Shown piece by piece: positions 1 through 6,476 of a stretch of 33,863 bases of DNA; position 1 is the first letter of the stretch, and each line of letters starts with the position of its first letter. Position numbers and translations under genes: made by a program. The notes under the pieces are model-generated. The model did not search any database and was not told the DNA's origin. It saw only the letters and a list, made by a program, of their open reading frames with translations. This DNA comes from Planctomycetaceae bacterium. GTDB taxonomy: Bacteria; Planctomycetota; Planctomycetia; Pirellulales; UBA1268. The stretch lies in assembly GCA_011523305.1 (NCBI GenBank), contig WTHB01000069.1, positions 1-33,863 of the forward strand, written 5' to 3'.

Positions 1-188
1 GCAGGCACCACAGGCAGGCACCACAGGCAGGCACCACAGGCAAACACCACAGGCAGGCACCACAGGCAAACACCACAGGCAGGCACCACAGGCAGGCACC
101 ACAGGCAAACACCATAGGCAGACACCATAGGCAGGCACCATAGGCAGGAACCACAAGCAGACACCACAGGCCACAGGCAGAAACCAGA
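1..188. repeat. 13-bp tandem repeat array (GGCAGGCACCACA), cut by the window edge
   Basis: About thirteen head-to-tail 13-bp units, mostly GGCAGGCACCACA with variants GGCAAACACCACA, GGCAGACACCATA and GGCAGGAACCACA, plus one 7-bp partial unit at 169-175. The first unit lacks its first base, so the array probably continues outside the window. The period is not a multiple of three and no gene covers it. The last unit (176-188, GGCAGAAACCAGA) already carries the GAAACCAGA end of the next repeat family. Confidence 0.97.
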
Positions 189-189
189 G

Positions 190-429
190 ACCCCGACCGT
201 AGAAACCAGAACCCCGACTGACGAAACGACACCCCCGACCGTGGAAACCAGACAACCCCGACCGACGAAACCAGAACATGTGGTGCCCGGTAGCCTTTTC
301 CCCGGTGGGCGAAACCACAAAATGTTGTCTGCTAAACTTATGGGTTGACTCCGCCGATACCAATGCTATGATGATTGACAGTCGATCACCGGATCGGCGA
401 AACGATGACCCCGAAGGAGGAAACGAGAG
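190..429 (+). repeat. GAAAC-type repeat cluster upstream of the first gene
   Basis: Copies of a roughly 20-23 bp unit (consensus ACCCCGACCGNNGAAACCAGA) begin at 190, 211, 231, 255 and about 299. Two degenerate copies lie at 383-406 and 407-429, and the last ends directly at the ATG at 430. Similar units sit before the genes at 841, 1522, 1844, 2165 and 2622, where the CGGAG part doubles as a Shine-Dalgarno sequence. Single units and side-by-side pairs occur (1478-1521, 1800-1843). The function is not known. Confidence 0.85.
345..372 (+). promoter_or_regulatory. sigma70-like promoter for the rightward early gene cluster
   Basis: TTGACT (345-350) and TATGAT (367-372) are separated by 16 bp, close to the bacterial sigma70 consensus. 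It lies 58 bp before the first gene of the + strand cluster and after the repeat arrays. GATC half-sites at about 384 and 393 just downstream could be an operator, but this is weak. Confidence 0.7.
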
Positions 430-798
430 ATGAGCACCAAGTCCTGTGGCGGCCGTATAGTCCGCCCTAGCAAAATACCCGGCGTCAGAATAAACCAGCG
501 ACGCAAAATTGAGCGGATGGAAGGCAGCAACGCATTGATCGTCCGCAAGCGATGCGGGTGGGTCCACGTCTCGACGCCCCCGATGCAGGCCGTGCGGGAG
601 GTGATTGGCAAGGCCAAGTGGCGGCAGTTTCCGCCGGCATTCAAGCGTGGGTTGATTCACTGCATCCTCAAAACACACCATGCGAACCTAGCAGAATTCG
701 GGCTGGTGATGGGCCACAACCCGCCCCCGTCCGAGGCAATGGTCACCGCTGCCATGCTGGGCGACACTGCCATGCGGCGGCGGCTGTTGTCCGAATAA
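430..798 (+). CDS. hypothetical protein, first gene of the early cluster
   Basis: I do not recognise this 122-residue protein. It is strongly basic in its first half (KIERMEG, VRKRCGW) and has a central stretch PPMQAVREVIGKAKWRQFPP that reads as a helical segment, which could suit nucleic-acid or phosphate binding. No signal peptide or membrane segment is seen. The ATG at 430 is preceded by the leader repeat GGAGGAAACGAGAG, so the start is well supported. It is the first gene after the promoter at 345-372, a position often used for host-takeover functions, but that role is inference only. Confidence 0.75.
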   Translation: MSTKSCGGRIVRPSKIPGVRINQRRKIERMEGSNALIVRKRCGWVHVSTPPMQAVREVIGKAKWRQFPPAFKRGLIHCILKTHHANLAEFGLVMGHNPPPSEAMVTAAMLGDTAMRRRLLSE

Positions 799-840
799 AA
801 CACTACCCACCACCAATAACCCCGAACGGAGAAACGAGAG

Positions 841-1449
841 ATGAACGATTACGCGGAACAATGCAAGCGAGCAGCCGACGCTCAGGGAGTCACTGCCGTG
901 CAGGAGGCAGTGTTGGCACGAGGCATCCCCTGCCAAGTCTGGCAGACAGGCGGATTCACGATGGCATGCGCCGTCCCACTGATCAGTGATGGCGAAACAG
1001 CCACCCACTGGCTGCAATTCGGTGTCGACGGTCTCGGTGGAGGCATTGCTGTGATCTGCCCCAGCGACAAAGAGGGCGAGGACGATCAATTGTTCGCAGG
1101 ATGGGGCAGCGACGATCTGACGACACTCGCGGACAAGGTCGAGGGTCTGTGGCAGTGGTTTCATCGTTGGCGTGGCAGTTTCACGGCCCTTGATGGCCCC
1201 GCTCGTGAGAATGCCGTCGACAATATCGGAGACCTTGCCGACGACATTGAAGAGGTCTATGGCAACAGCGTCGACGGTGCCGTTTTCGCGCTGACTGATC
1301 GCGATACCTATTTCACGGCGGTCGGCAACCACCCCGGCATCGAGACGGCTGACGAGGATGCTGTGATCGGCTACCTGTGGCGGGAACACTCGCGGTATGA
1401 GGCACTCTCTGATCTTGGGTTCTGCCGTGATGATCTGATGAGGCCGTGA
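841..1449 (+). CDS. hypothetical acidic protein
   Basis: This 202-residue protein is acidic, rich in D and E, soluble and unrecognised. It has no obvious signal peptide or membrane segment. The first 90 residues read as a mixed alpha/beta fold with GGFTMACAVPLISDG and LQFGVDGLGGGIAVI as beta-rich stretches; the rest is more helical. The ATG follows the leader repeat CGAACGGAGAAACGAGAG at 821-840, which supplies GGAG at normal spacing. A long antisense frame over 688-1389 is a composition shadow. It is the longest gene of the rightward cluster. Confidence 0.8.
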   Translation: MNDYAEQCKRAADAQGVTAVQEAVLARGIPCQVWQTGGFTMACAVPLISDGETATHWLQFGVDGLGGGIAVICPSDKEGEDDQLFAGWGSDDLTTLADKVEGLWQWFHRWRGSFTALDGPARENAVDNIGDLADDIEEVYGNSVDGAVFALTDRDTYFTAVGNHPGIETADEDAVIGYLWREHSRYEALSDLGFCRDDLMRP

Positions 1450-1521
1450 TCGAACAGGCTACCCCGCAGGAATAACCAACCCCGTGCATCGAAACCTTAA
1501 CCCCCAGCGAGGAAACGAGAC

Positions 1522-1800
1522 ATGACAACCACCCCGCGATCCTGGCGAGTCGACACCCACGGCATCGACGAAGACCTCGAGACCGTCAGATTCGCCAGCA
1601 GGCAGGAGGCCGAGGAGGTGGCAGATGCCACCGAGGCAGTCAGCGAGGAGTATTTCCCGCCCCAGGTGCTGCCATCGGACGACGCCCCCGGCGATCTGAC
1701 TGCCCACGATTTTCTGACGGCCGCGTGGGCCGATTACCCCGGCCCGAGGCCCGAGGGAATGTCGTGGCTGGATTGGCTCGAAGCGAACGGATTGGACTGA
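1522..1800 (+). CDS. hypothetical small acidic protein
   Basis: A 92-residue, strongly acidic protein of unknown family. The N-terminal part (WRVDTHGIDEDLETVRFAS) looks like a beta hairpin, followed by a helix rich in E and A (RQEAEEVADATEAVSEE) and a tryptophan-containing tail (SWLDWLEANGLD). The highly negative charge would suit a DNA-mimic or protein-binding role, but this is speculation from charge alone. The start at 1522 is set by the GAGGAAACGAGAC leader. A side-by-side pair of repeat units fills 1478-1521. Confidence 0.7.
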   Translation: MTTTPRSWRVDTHGIDEDLETVRFASRQEAEEVADATEAVSEEYFPPQVLPSDDAPGDLTAHDFLTAAWADYPGPRPEGMSWLDWLEANGLD

Positions 1801-1843
1801 CCCCCGAGTATCGAAACCTTAGAACCCCGAACGGAGAAACGAG

Positions 1844-2119
1844 ATGAGCGCAACGAAACGATGGTATGAGGCAGCCGCCGAGGCCGGGTGCTGCCCGATC
1901 AGCCGGGAAACGTGGAAATACCTCGACCGGCTGGAGCAGGCCGACCCGGCTCTTGATTGGATCGGCTATACGGAGTTCGACCACATTGGCCGAGACGGTC
2001 GGCTACACGTCTATGACTGCATCACCGTCGCTTCAGCCCGCCGGCTGGCGGACGAGCGGCTGGAAAACATGGAGATCGCGGAATTCTTGGAATGCTTCGG
2101 GGAGTACTGCCCCGCCTGA
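1844..2119 (+). CDS. hypothetical small protein
   Basis: A 91-residue protein of unknown family. It is mainly helical, with cysteines at the start (GCCP) and end (ECFGEYCPA) and aromatic residues in the middle (DWIGYTEFDHIG). There is no signal peptide or membrane span. The ATG at 1844 directly follows CGAACGGAGAAACGAG, nearly identical to the leader of the gene at 841, which fixes the start. A preceding repeat unit at 1800-1821 overlaps the stop region of the upstream gene. Confidence 0.7.
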   Translation: MSATKRWYEAAAEAGCCPISRETWKYLDRLEQADPALDWIGYTEFDHIGRDGRLHVYDCITVASARRLADERLENMEIAEFLECFGEYCPA

Positions 2120-2164
2120 CCGCCCGCCGCTACCCCCGGCCGGCGAAAACTAGGAGACAAGAAA

Positions 2165-2530
2165 ATGATGGGCGTAAACATTAACGATAAGCGGCTGCCA
2201 TTTACAGAGATGATCCTGGCTGGAGAGAAGACCGTCGAGACACGCCGGTCGCGATCGCTCGACAGTGTCATCGGGCAGCGTGTTGGACTCGTCAAAACCG
2301 GATGCGGGACGGCAACGCTGGTTGCCTACGCGACGATAGGTGAGCCAGTGTGCTACCAGGGTAGGCGGGCATTCCGGCGAGGCTACCAGCAGCACCGGGT
2401 GCCGGCCGGGTCTGAGTTTGACTGCGAGGCCGGCGGCGTTAAATGGGGCTATCCGCTGAAAGATATCGAGCGGGTAACTCCGAAGGTTGTCACGTCAAGA
2501 GGCATTGTCCTGCGACGTTTAACCCAATAG
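2165..2530 (+). CDS. ASCH-domain protein
   Basis: The opening KRLPFTEMILAGEKTVETR matches the first helix of ASCH domains (ASC-1 homology, PUA-like fold), where the K.VE.R pattern lines the presumed RNA- or nucleoside-binding cleft. The strand GQRVGLVKTG and the later WGYPLKDIERVTP fit the same fold. At 121 residues it is a normal length for a stand-alone ASCH protein. Phage ASCH proteins are usually taken as RNA-binding or nucleotide-modifying; the substrate here is unknown. Start: ATG at 2165 or 2168, after TAGGAGACAAGAAA. Its stop codon TAG is the first base triplet of the AGGCTACCCG element at 2528. Confidence 0.75.
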   Translation: MMGVNINDKRLPFTEMILAGEKTVETRRSRSLDSVIGQRVGLVKTGCGTATLVAYATIGEPVCYQGRRAFRRGYQQHRVPAGSEFDCEAGGVKWGYPLKDIERVTPKVVTSRGIVLRRLTQ

Positions 2531-2542
2531 GCTACCCGACAC
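2528..2542 (+). promoter_or_regulatory. TAGGCTACCCGACAC element, junction copy
   Basis: This is a full match to a 15-bp element that recurs in other gene junctions (21799-21813 and 32052-32066 on the - strand). It overlaps the stop codon of the ASCH gene and lies 79 bp before the next start, in the direction of transcription. A promoter part or RNA signal is possible; nothing here proves either. Confidence 0.45.
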
Positions 2543-2621
2543 AAACAACACCAGCACCGGGAGGCCAGCCGCCACCCCCCGGTGCATCGAAACCCAGAGC
2601 GGCGAAACCATAGGAGATTGA

Positions 2622-2855
2622 ATGATGCACGCGACAATCGAACTGGAGTCTGGCGAGAAAATCACGCCTTTCAGGGTCTACCGGGTCAGAGGTGGCTACC
2701 GATTGCTGGTGACCGCCGAGAGGAGTGTCTGGCAGGAGTTCCAGGGGCGTTACCTGAAACTCGCAACCAGGCAGGACTGGTGCGACAGATGCCCCCTGGA
2801 TGACACGATCAACCGTACAAACGTCTGCCAGGCTGCAAACTTCTGGGGGTATTGA
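2622..2855 (+). CDS. hypothetical small protein with a CxxC pair
   Basis: A 77-residue protein of unknown family. Its first two thirds are beta-rich (IELESGEKITPFRVYRV, YRLLVTAERSVWQEF); the tail has cysteines in DWCDRCPLDD and NVCQA that could hold a metal. The start may be the ATG at 2622 or the next one at 2625; TAGGAGATTGA lies just upstream. The gene follows a 91-bp gap that carries the AGGCTACCCG element and two degenerate leader-repeat units. Its stop overlaps the next start (TGATG). Confidence 0.65.
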   Translation: MMHATIELESGEKITPFRVYRVRGGYRLLVTAERSVWQEFQGRYLKLATRQDWCDRCPLDDTINRTNVCQAANFWGY

Positions 2856-3067
2856 TGCCCATGACAACCAACGAAAAGATCGATGCCCTCGCGGCTGCCG
2901 TCGCCGGCCTGTTGCACCAAGTTGGCACGGATGCCGTGAGGCTGGGCAGCGATGGCTACATCATCGGCTACCACGACGGAGCGATCGACATAGACGGTGA
3001 ACCAATCGTGCCGGGGGTGACCCCGGCAGAAATCCACTACCTGGGAGAAGAGGAGGCCCGACCGTGA
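2855..3067 (+). CDS. hypothetical small protein
   Basis: About 70 residues, acidic and unrecognised. A helical start (NEKIDALAAAVAGLLHQV) is followed by GYIIGYHDGAIDIDG, which reads as beta strands. I chose the ATG at 2855 because it overlaps the previous stop (TGATG); a TTG at 2852 and an ATG at 2861 are alternatives. It ends in a GTGA overlap with the next gene, so these genes are probably translated in a coupled way. Confidence 0.65.
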   Translation: MPMTTNEKIDALAAAVAGLLHQVGTDAVRLGSDGYIIGYHDGAIDIDGEPIVPGVTPAEIHYLGEEEARP

Positions 3068-3249
3068 AAACGAACAGAATTACCCCCTACGAATCCGGCT
3101 GGCTCCAGATGCTGGTCGACCGGCAGATTTGCAGCGAAGCTGACGCCAAAGCCGCGATGCGGCGGGTGGCCCTGGAGGCTCTCGCAGAGATCGAGAGGCT
3201 GGCCCCCCGGAGGGCGAAACGAAAACGGAGGCGAAAACCCAAAGAATAG
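3064..3249 (+). CDS. hypothetical small basic protein
   Basis: A 61-residue protein with a GTG start that overlaps the stop of the upstream gene (GTGA). The middle is helical (SEADAKAAMRRVALEALAEIERL) and the C-terminus is extremely basic (RRAKRKRRRKPKE), which suggests nucleic-acid contact. No family is recognised. A copy of the CCCCCGGAGGGCGAAACG repeat lies inside the coding sequence near 3202-3220, so the basic tail may itself derive from repeat insertion. Confidence 0.6.
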   Translation: MKTNRITPYESGWLQMLVDRQICSEADAKAAMRRVALEALAEIERLAPRRAKRKRRRKPKE

Positions 3250-3299
3250 ACTACACGGCAGGACACTAGAAAACCGAAACAACTACTCAGGAGAGAACA

Positions 3300-3569
3300 A
3301 TGCAAGGATACGAAGCCTATGTGTTCGCGGGGCAGACAACAGCCTACGCGACGATCACCCCGGTCGAGATAATCGTCGTGGACACGGACGACGCGACCAT
3401 CGTCCGTGCCGGCGGCAAAATCCGACAGGGGGCCGACCGGATCTATGCGAGCGAACGGGAGGCGTGGCGGGCTGCCCGCAGTGGGCTGGTGGCCGCTGCC
3501 GCCAGGGCAACAGCCGAGGCCCGGCGGATCAGTGTCGAGATTCTGGGGGAGGAGGTGCCGTCATGCTGA
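3300..3569 (+). CDS. hypothetical small protein
   Basis: An 89-residue protein of unknown family. A beta-rich N-terminal half (YEAYVFAGQTTAYATITP, VEIIVVDTDDATIV) is followed by an alanine- and arginine-rich helix (REAWRAARSGLVAAAARA). The ATG at 3300 has a clear AGGAGAG Shine-Dalgarno. The 50-bp gap before it has no GAAAC leader copy of the usual form. The stop overlaps the next start by 7 bp. Confidence 0.65.
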   Translation: MQGYEAYVFAGQTTAYATITPVEIIVVDTDDATIVRAGGKIRQGADRIYASEREAWRAARSGLVAAAARATAEARRISVEILGEEVPSC

Positions 3570-3913
3570 GAGATATCATGCGAGCCGGTCTGGTGATGGT
3601 GGTGATCGCATTCGCCCGAGGTGATCTGCGGATGCCCCGGCAGGCAGAACCGGCACCCCCGGTCGTCGAAACGCCGGCACCCCGCCCGTGGCAACCAGTG
3701 GCACCTCCGGTGGCTCCCGAGCCGCCGCCGATGCCGCAGCAGTGGATCAATCAGAGTGGCCGCCAGCCAATGCCAGCGGTACAATGGCAGCCCCCGGCAG
3801 TCTCGTGGCAGCCGCCACAGATCGTGATCCAAGAAGAGACGAAACGGCCGCTGCGCCGCGTGGCGACAGCGATGACCGATCTCGGCGATGCACTGATTGG
3901 AGTAATTCGATGA
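3563..3913 (+). CDS. proline-rich protein with hydrophobic N-terminus
   Basis: About 116 residues from the ATG at 3563, which has a good GGGAGGAGGT upstream; the frame is open further upstream but without a comparable ribosome site. A short hydrophobic segment (AGLVMVVIAFA, residues about 8-18) may be a signal or anchor. It is followed by a long proline-rich stretch with repeated PP, PAP and WQPP motifs (residues about 26-85) and a basic end. The pattern resembles envelope-spanning or linker proteins such as TonB-like or spanin-like stalks, but no family is recognised. A copy of the CCCCCGGTCGTCGAAAC repeat lies inside the gene near 3656. Confidence 0.65.
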   Translation: MLRDIMRAGLVMVVIAFARGDLRMPRQAEPAPPVVETPAPRPWQPVAPPVAPEPPPMPQQWINQSGRQPMPAVQWQPPAVSWQPPQIVIQEETKRPLRRVATAMTDLGDALIGVIR

Positions 3914-4299
3914 AATACGTTCTGAGTGATATTGCCGGCGAGCATTACCGGCTGGCGACCGGCGAGTGGACGACTGAAATTGATGAGGGCGAGCGGTTTG
4001 GTCACGATGCCGCCAAGGTTCGGCAGGAGGAGCTGCTGGCCCAGGGGGTGCATACCCAGATCGTAGAAACCCACGGCAGGAAACGGCATACCAGCGAGGC
4101 GATGGTCAAACGGACTGCCGCTGCCCTGGCTGCCCTGGAAGAGGCGTGGGTCGGGAAAACGGTTGGGATCGGCTACGAAGTTGATGTTGAGGCTGGCCGG
4201 TTCAATCTGACATTTGAGCCGATCGACCACCCCGAGTACGCGGTTCAGGTGAACGTAGACGTTGCCAACATCCTCGTTGGGGAAGGAGATGAAAACTAA
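3910..4299 (+). CDS. hypothetical protein
   Basis: 129 residues from the ATG at 3910, which overlaps the previous stop (ATGA). It is acidic, soluble and unrecognised. It reads as an alpha/beta protein with a helical centre (RTAAALAALEEAWVGK) and a beta-rich C-terminal half (GIGYEVDVEAGRFNLTF, YAVQVNVDVANILVG). It is coupled to the genes on both sides (ATGA before, TAATG after). Confidence 0.65.
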   Translation: MKYVLSDIAGEHYRLATGEWTTEIDEGERFGHDAAKVRQEELLAQGVHTQIVETHGRKRHTSEAMVKRTAAALAALEEAWVGKTVGIGYEVDVEAGRFNLTFEPIDHPEYAVQVNVDVANILVGEGDEN

Positions 4300-4595
4300 T
4301 GAACACCGACAACCTCCTCACCCCCGATGAAGCAATCGCCGAGATCGGCTGCTCGAAGCAGACCTTTTGGCGAGCCTTGAAACGGGCAGGCCGCGACGAG
4401 ATCGTGGTCTACCTGTTCAACAAAATGCTGATCCGAAAGGACCGGCTCAACAGAATCAGGAAGCACTACTACCAGCGTGGCAGCGAGGCGGCTCATAGAG
4501 TGGCCGTTGAGTCAGGCCGGGCCGGGGGAACCGCAAAGGGAATCAACGCTCGGAAGCGTGCCGCCGGGCGTGGCAAGGCAGGCAGCAAAGCCTAA
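4299..4595 (+). CDS. helix-turn-helix DNA-binding protein
   Basis: The segment LLTPDEAIAEIGCSKQTFWR (residues 6-25) is a MerR/excisionase-type helix-turn-helix, followed by a beta-wing-like stretch EIVVYLFNKMLIRKDRL and a very basic glycine-rich tail (GRAGGTAKGINARKRAAGRG) suited to DNA. Total length is 98 residues. As the last gene of the rightward cluster it may be an excisionase or a regulator of the cluster. The start overlaps the previous stop (TAATG). Its 3' end overlaps the converging HNH gene by 53 bp; no terminator is seen between them. Confidence 0.7.
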   Translation: MNTDNLLTPDEAIAEIGCSKQTFWRALKRAGRDEIVVYLFNKMLIRKDRLNRIRKHYYQRGSEAAHRVAVESGRAGGTAKGINARKRAAGRGKAGSKA

Positions 4596-4827
4596 GATTG
4601 TCGAGGGCGTCGGTGCCCCCCTTCGATTTTTCGACGATGTGGTCGACCTGCGCCTTCTCGGTGATCACGCACCCGCAGAAGCAACAGATACCCCCGTCCC
4701 TAGCAATCACAGCGAGCCGCGTCCGCCGCCAAGCCGCAGAGCAATAGCCTCGGGCGGCAGCGGTGGGCCGGCTCTCTTTCTTTGGCCGCCTGCGATCGGC
4801 CTGCCAACTAGCGATTCGCTTCGGCAT
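4543..4827 (-). CDS. HNH endonuclease
   Basis: The core CCFCGCVITEKAQVDHIVEK, followed by GG..AL.NL.L.C.PCH..RH, is a typical zinc-supported HNH (beta-beta-alpha metal) nuclease. Cysteines at C-x2-C and C-x2-C would hold zinc, and DH with the later N and H form the active site. The 94-residue protein has a basic N-terminal arm (KRIASWQADRRRPKKES). Phage HNH proteins of this size sit beside terminases or act as homing-type nickases; no terminase is in the window. It is the last gene of the long leftward run and overlaps the upstream gene by 20 bp. Confidence 0.88.
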   Translation of the reverse strand: MPKRIASWQADRRRPKKESRPTAAARGYCSAAWRRTRLAVIARDGGICCFCGCVITEKAQVDHIVEKSKGGTDALDNLRLCCLPCHARRHASER

Positions 4828-5119
4828 TCCAGACTCGCATCAGCACCTGATTCGTTCGCCGCTCCAGCCACCACTTGATTGCGAGCTTGATCAACTCGGT
4901 GAGCAGCGGTGCCAAGATCAGAAGCAAAACCGAGCCGTACTCAGCCTTGATCCGCTCGCGACCACGCTGTCTCAGAATCTCCTCGATCCTGGTTGTCTCG
5001 TTCACCCTCTCCGGCCAATCGGCGACGATGCCCTCCAGCATCCGGTTGCGGATGCGGCCAGGGAACAGTCGCCAGCGGACAGACTTGGCCTCGCAGAACT
5101 CAGTCAGCGCAGTGTGCAT
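4808..5119 (-). CDS. membrane-anchored hypothetical protein
   Basis: 103 residues: a basic helical N-terminal part (residues 1-60), then one strong hydrophobic segment YGSVLLLILAPLLTELIKLA at about 61-80 and a basic tail WWLERR. One membrane span with a cytoplasmic basic region is likely. Its place beside a lipoprotein and a protease-like gene would fit a lysis or envelope cluster, but no family is recognised. It overlaps the upstream lipoprotein gene by 16 bp. Confidence 0.7.
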   Translation of the reverse strand: MHTALTEFCEAKSVRWRLFPGRIRNRMLEGIVADWPERVNETTRIEEILRQRGRERIKAEYGSVLLLILAPLLTELIKLAIKWWLERRTNQVLMRVWNAEANR

Positions 5120-5460
5120 GTGCCGTCCTTACAAATCACGCTCTTGGTTTTGGTCGTTGGTGGTGCCGCCTCGGGGAGGTCGTCGAGGTCGACGGCAATC
5201 GGATCATGCTCCGCGGCCTGATCATCGGCGTCCATGACCCCGTCCCCGCCGCAGACAGGACAGTCAATGAAGACGCGACCGTCACCGATCTTTCCGGTGC
5301 CAGAGCAATTCGAGCACTCCCCCGCGTCGGGTTTGTCTGGCGAGTTGCTGGCGGTCAGCATGGTGTACGCACCGTAGGCTGCGACCACCGGCTGGAGATC
5401 ACGCGGCTGCTGCTGGCAGCCGACAAGCAGAACCGCGAGGGCAATCAATGCGAGCCTCAT
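5104..5460 (-). CDS. lipoprotein with CxxCxGxG zinc-finger-like motifs
   Basis: I place the start at 5460, where the ATG overlaps the previous stop (ATGA) and gives a classical lipoprotein signal, MRLALIALAVLLVGC, with lipidation predicted at Cys15. Two CxxCxGxG motifs follow (CSNCSGTG and CPVCGGDG, about residues 49-75), the pattern that binds zinc in DnaJ-type fingers and in related small proteins. The rest is acidic, ending in ICKDGTCTLR. 118 residues in total. It is likely exported and membrane-anchored; a spanin-like or protein-folding role would be a guess. Confidence 0.8.
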   Translation of the reverse strand: MRLALIALAVLLVGCQQQPRDLQPVVAAYGAYTMLTASNSPDKPDAGECSNCSGTGKIGDGRVFIDCPVCGGDGVMDADDQAAEHDPIAVDLDDLPEAAPPTTKTKSVICKDGTCTLR

Positions 5461-6476
5461 AGGTTCCCCTCGGCCCCGTATGTTGGAAGTTTTCGACGAG
5501 GCCACCCCGCGACTGAAGAGAGGGCGATGCAGGAGCAGCGGCTCAGGATGCTTGCCTTCGTCCAATACGCACCATGAGGAATCTCAAGGTTGGTGCCGAG
5601 CACTTTGCGTGGCCCGCGATTCCACCTCGCCCATGAATTGAGGATGCAAATCAGTGGCTCGCCATACTTGCGAACAACCTCGGGACGCTGGTCACTTCCA
5701 ATCAGCGATTGGCTGTGGGCCCAGGAGCCCCTGGGTGAACTTACGCCGTCTTCATTTCTGGTGGATTCCCAGCCAACCCCACTACAGAAGAACACGCCAT
5801 ACCCGGCAGCGAGGAAATCTCTCACTTGTTCAAAACCGCTGACCTTGGTTGCCGTGCGGATCAGGTGCTGCCGGCCAAAGTCGCGAACGCTGTCGGGAGG
5901 GTTTCTTCCAAGGTACTTCCTGATGTTCCCAGCGGAGTACTTCGTCAGGTCGAAGCCGAACTCCGGGTAGTCTTTTCTAAGCCATAAACCCGCGTTTGTT
6001 GTGACGTGCTTCGCGGCATCGGGGCACGTCCAGCCATCCATCGACCGCGACCCCATCCGCTCATATCGCCACCAGTAGATCGCCTCTGTTGAAAGAACAC
6101 CCTGCTTGATGCCCTCGGCGGGAACCTCGGGGCGACCTTCGATCTTGCCAGTGACTTCGTCGGGCTGTTCGGCGGTTAGCTCGCAGCCGAGCGTTGTCAG
6201 GCTGGCGTTCTTGCAGCCGTGACTGACACAGTCACCAACTTGCTGTGCCGGTCCCGGCCAGCAGCCAGGGAACTGGCTTTCAACGTGCATCCACGTTGCT
6301 GTCAACTTGTCCTTCCCAATGCCTGCCCACTCCCACTGGTGAGCAACAGCACCACCATCGGGATTACCCCCGGCCCGAATTATGGAGTCCTCAAACTCCT
6401 CGGCAGCACGCGGGTCATGGCGAGCCCCAACGAGCCCGTCTTCATAGGCTTTCTTGGGGTTGAACTCAGCCGCCAT
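5457..6476 (-). CDS. papain-like cysteine peptidase homologue
   Basis: 339 residues with the three hallmarks of the papain fold in the right order: QQVGDCVSHGCKNA with Gln79 (oxyanion) and Cys83, then SWAHSQSLIG with His254, then CILNSWARWNRG with Asn280 followed by Ser-Trp, as in C1 peptidases. No signal peptide is seen, so it may be a virion or cytoplasmic protein. It could be a virion-linked protease or a peptidoglycan-targeting peptidase; the substrate is unknown. It is coupled by ATGA to the lipoprotein gene and overlaps the upstream gene by 11 bp. Confidence 0.75.
   Translation of the reverse strand: MAAEFNPKKAYEDGLVGARHDPRAAEEFEDSIIRAGGNPDGGAVAHQWEWAGIGKDKLTATWMHVESQFPGCWPGPAQQVGDCVSHGCKNASLTTLGCELTAEQPDEVTGKIEGRPEVPAEGIKQGVLSTEAIYWWRYERMGSRSMDGWTCPDAAKHVTTNAGLWLRKDYPEFGFDLTKYSAGNIRKYLGRNPPDSVRDFGRQHLIRTATKVSGFEQVRDFLAAGYGVFFCSGVGWESTRNEDGVSSPRGSWAHSQSLIGSDQRPEVVRKYGEPLICILNSWARWNRGPRKVLGTNLEIPHGAYWTKASILSRCSCIALSSVAGWPRRKLPTYGAEGNL

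Noticed and set aside
190-430. CRISPR array, because the units end in GAAAC
   Set aside because: The units follow each other with little or no spacer, vary in length and sequence, and recur as gene leaders. There are no spacers of even length and no cas genes.
688-1389. Long antisense frame (233 codons) on the - strand
   Set aside because: It lies opposite the gene at 841-1449, which has the leader repeat and ribosome site. The antisense protein looks like composition shadow.
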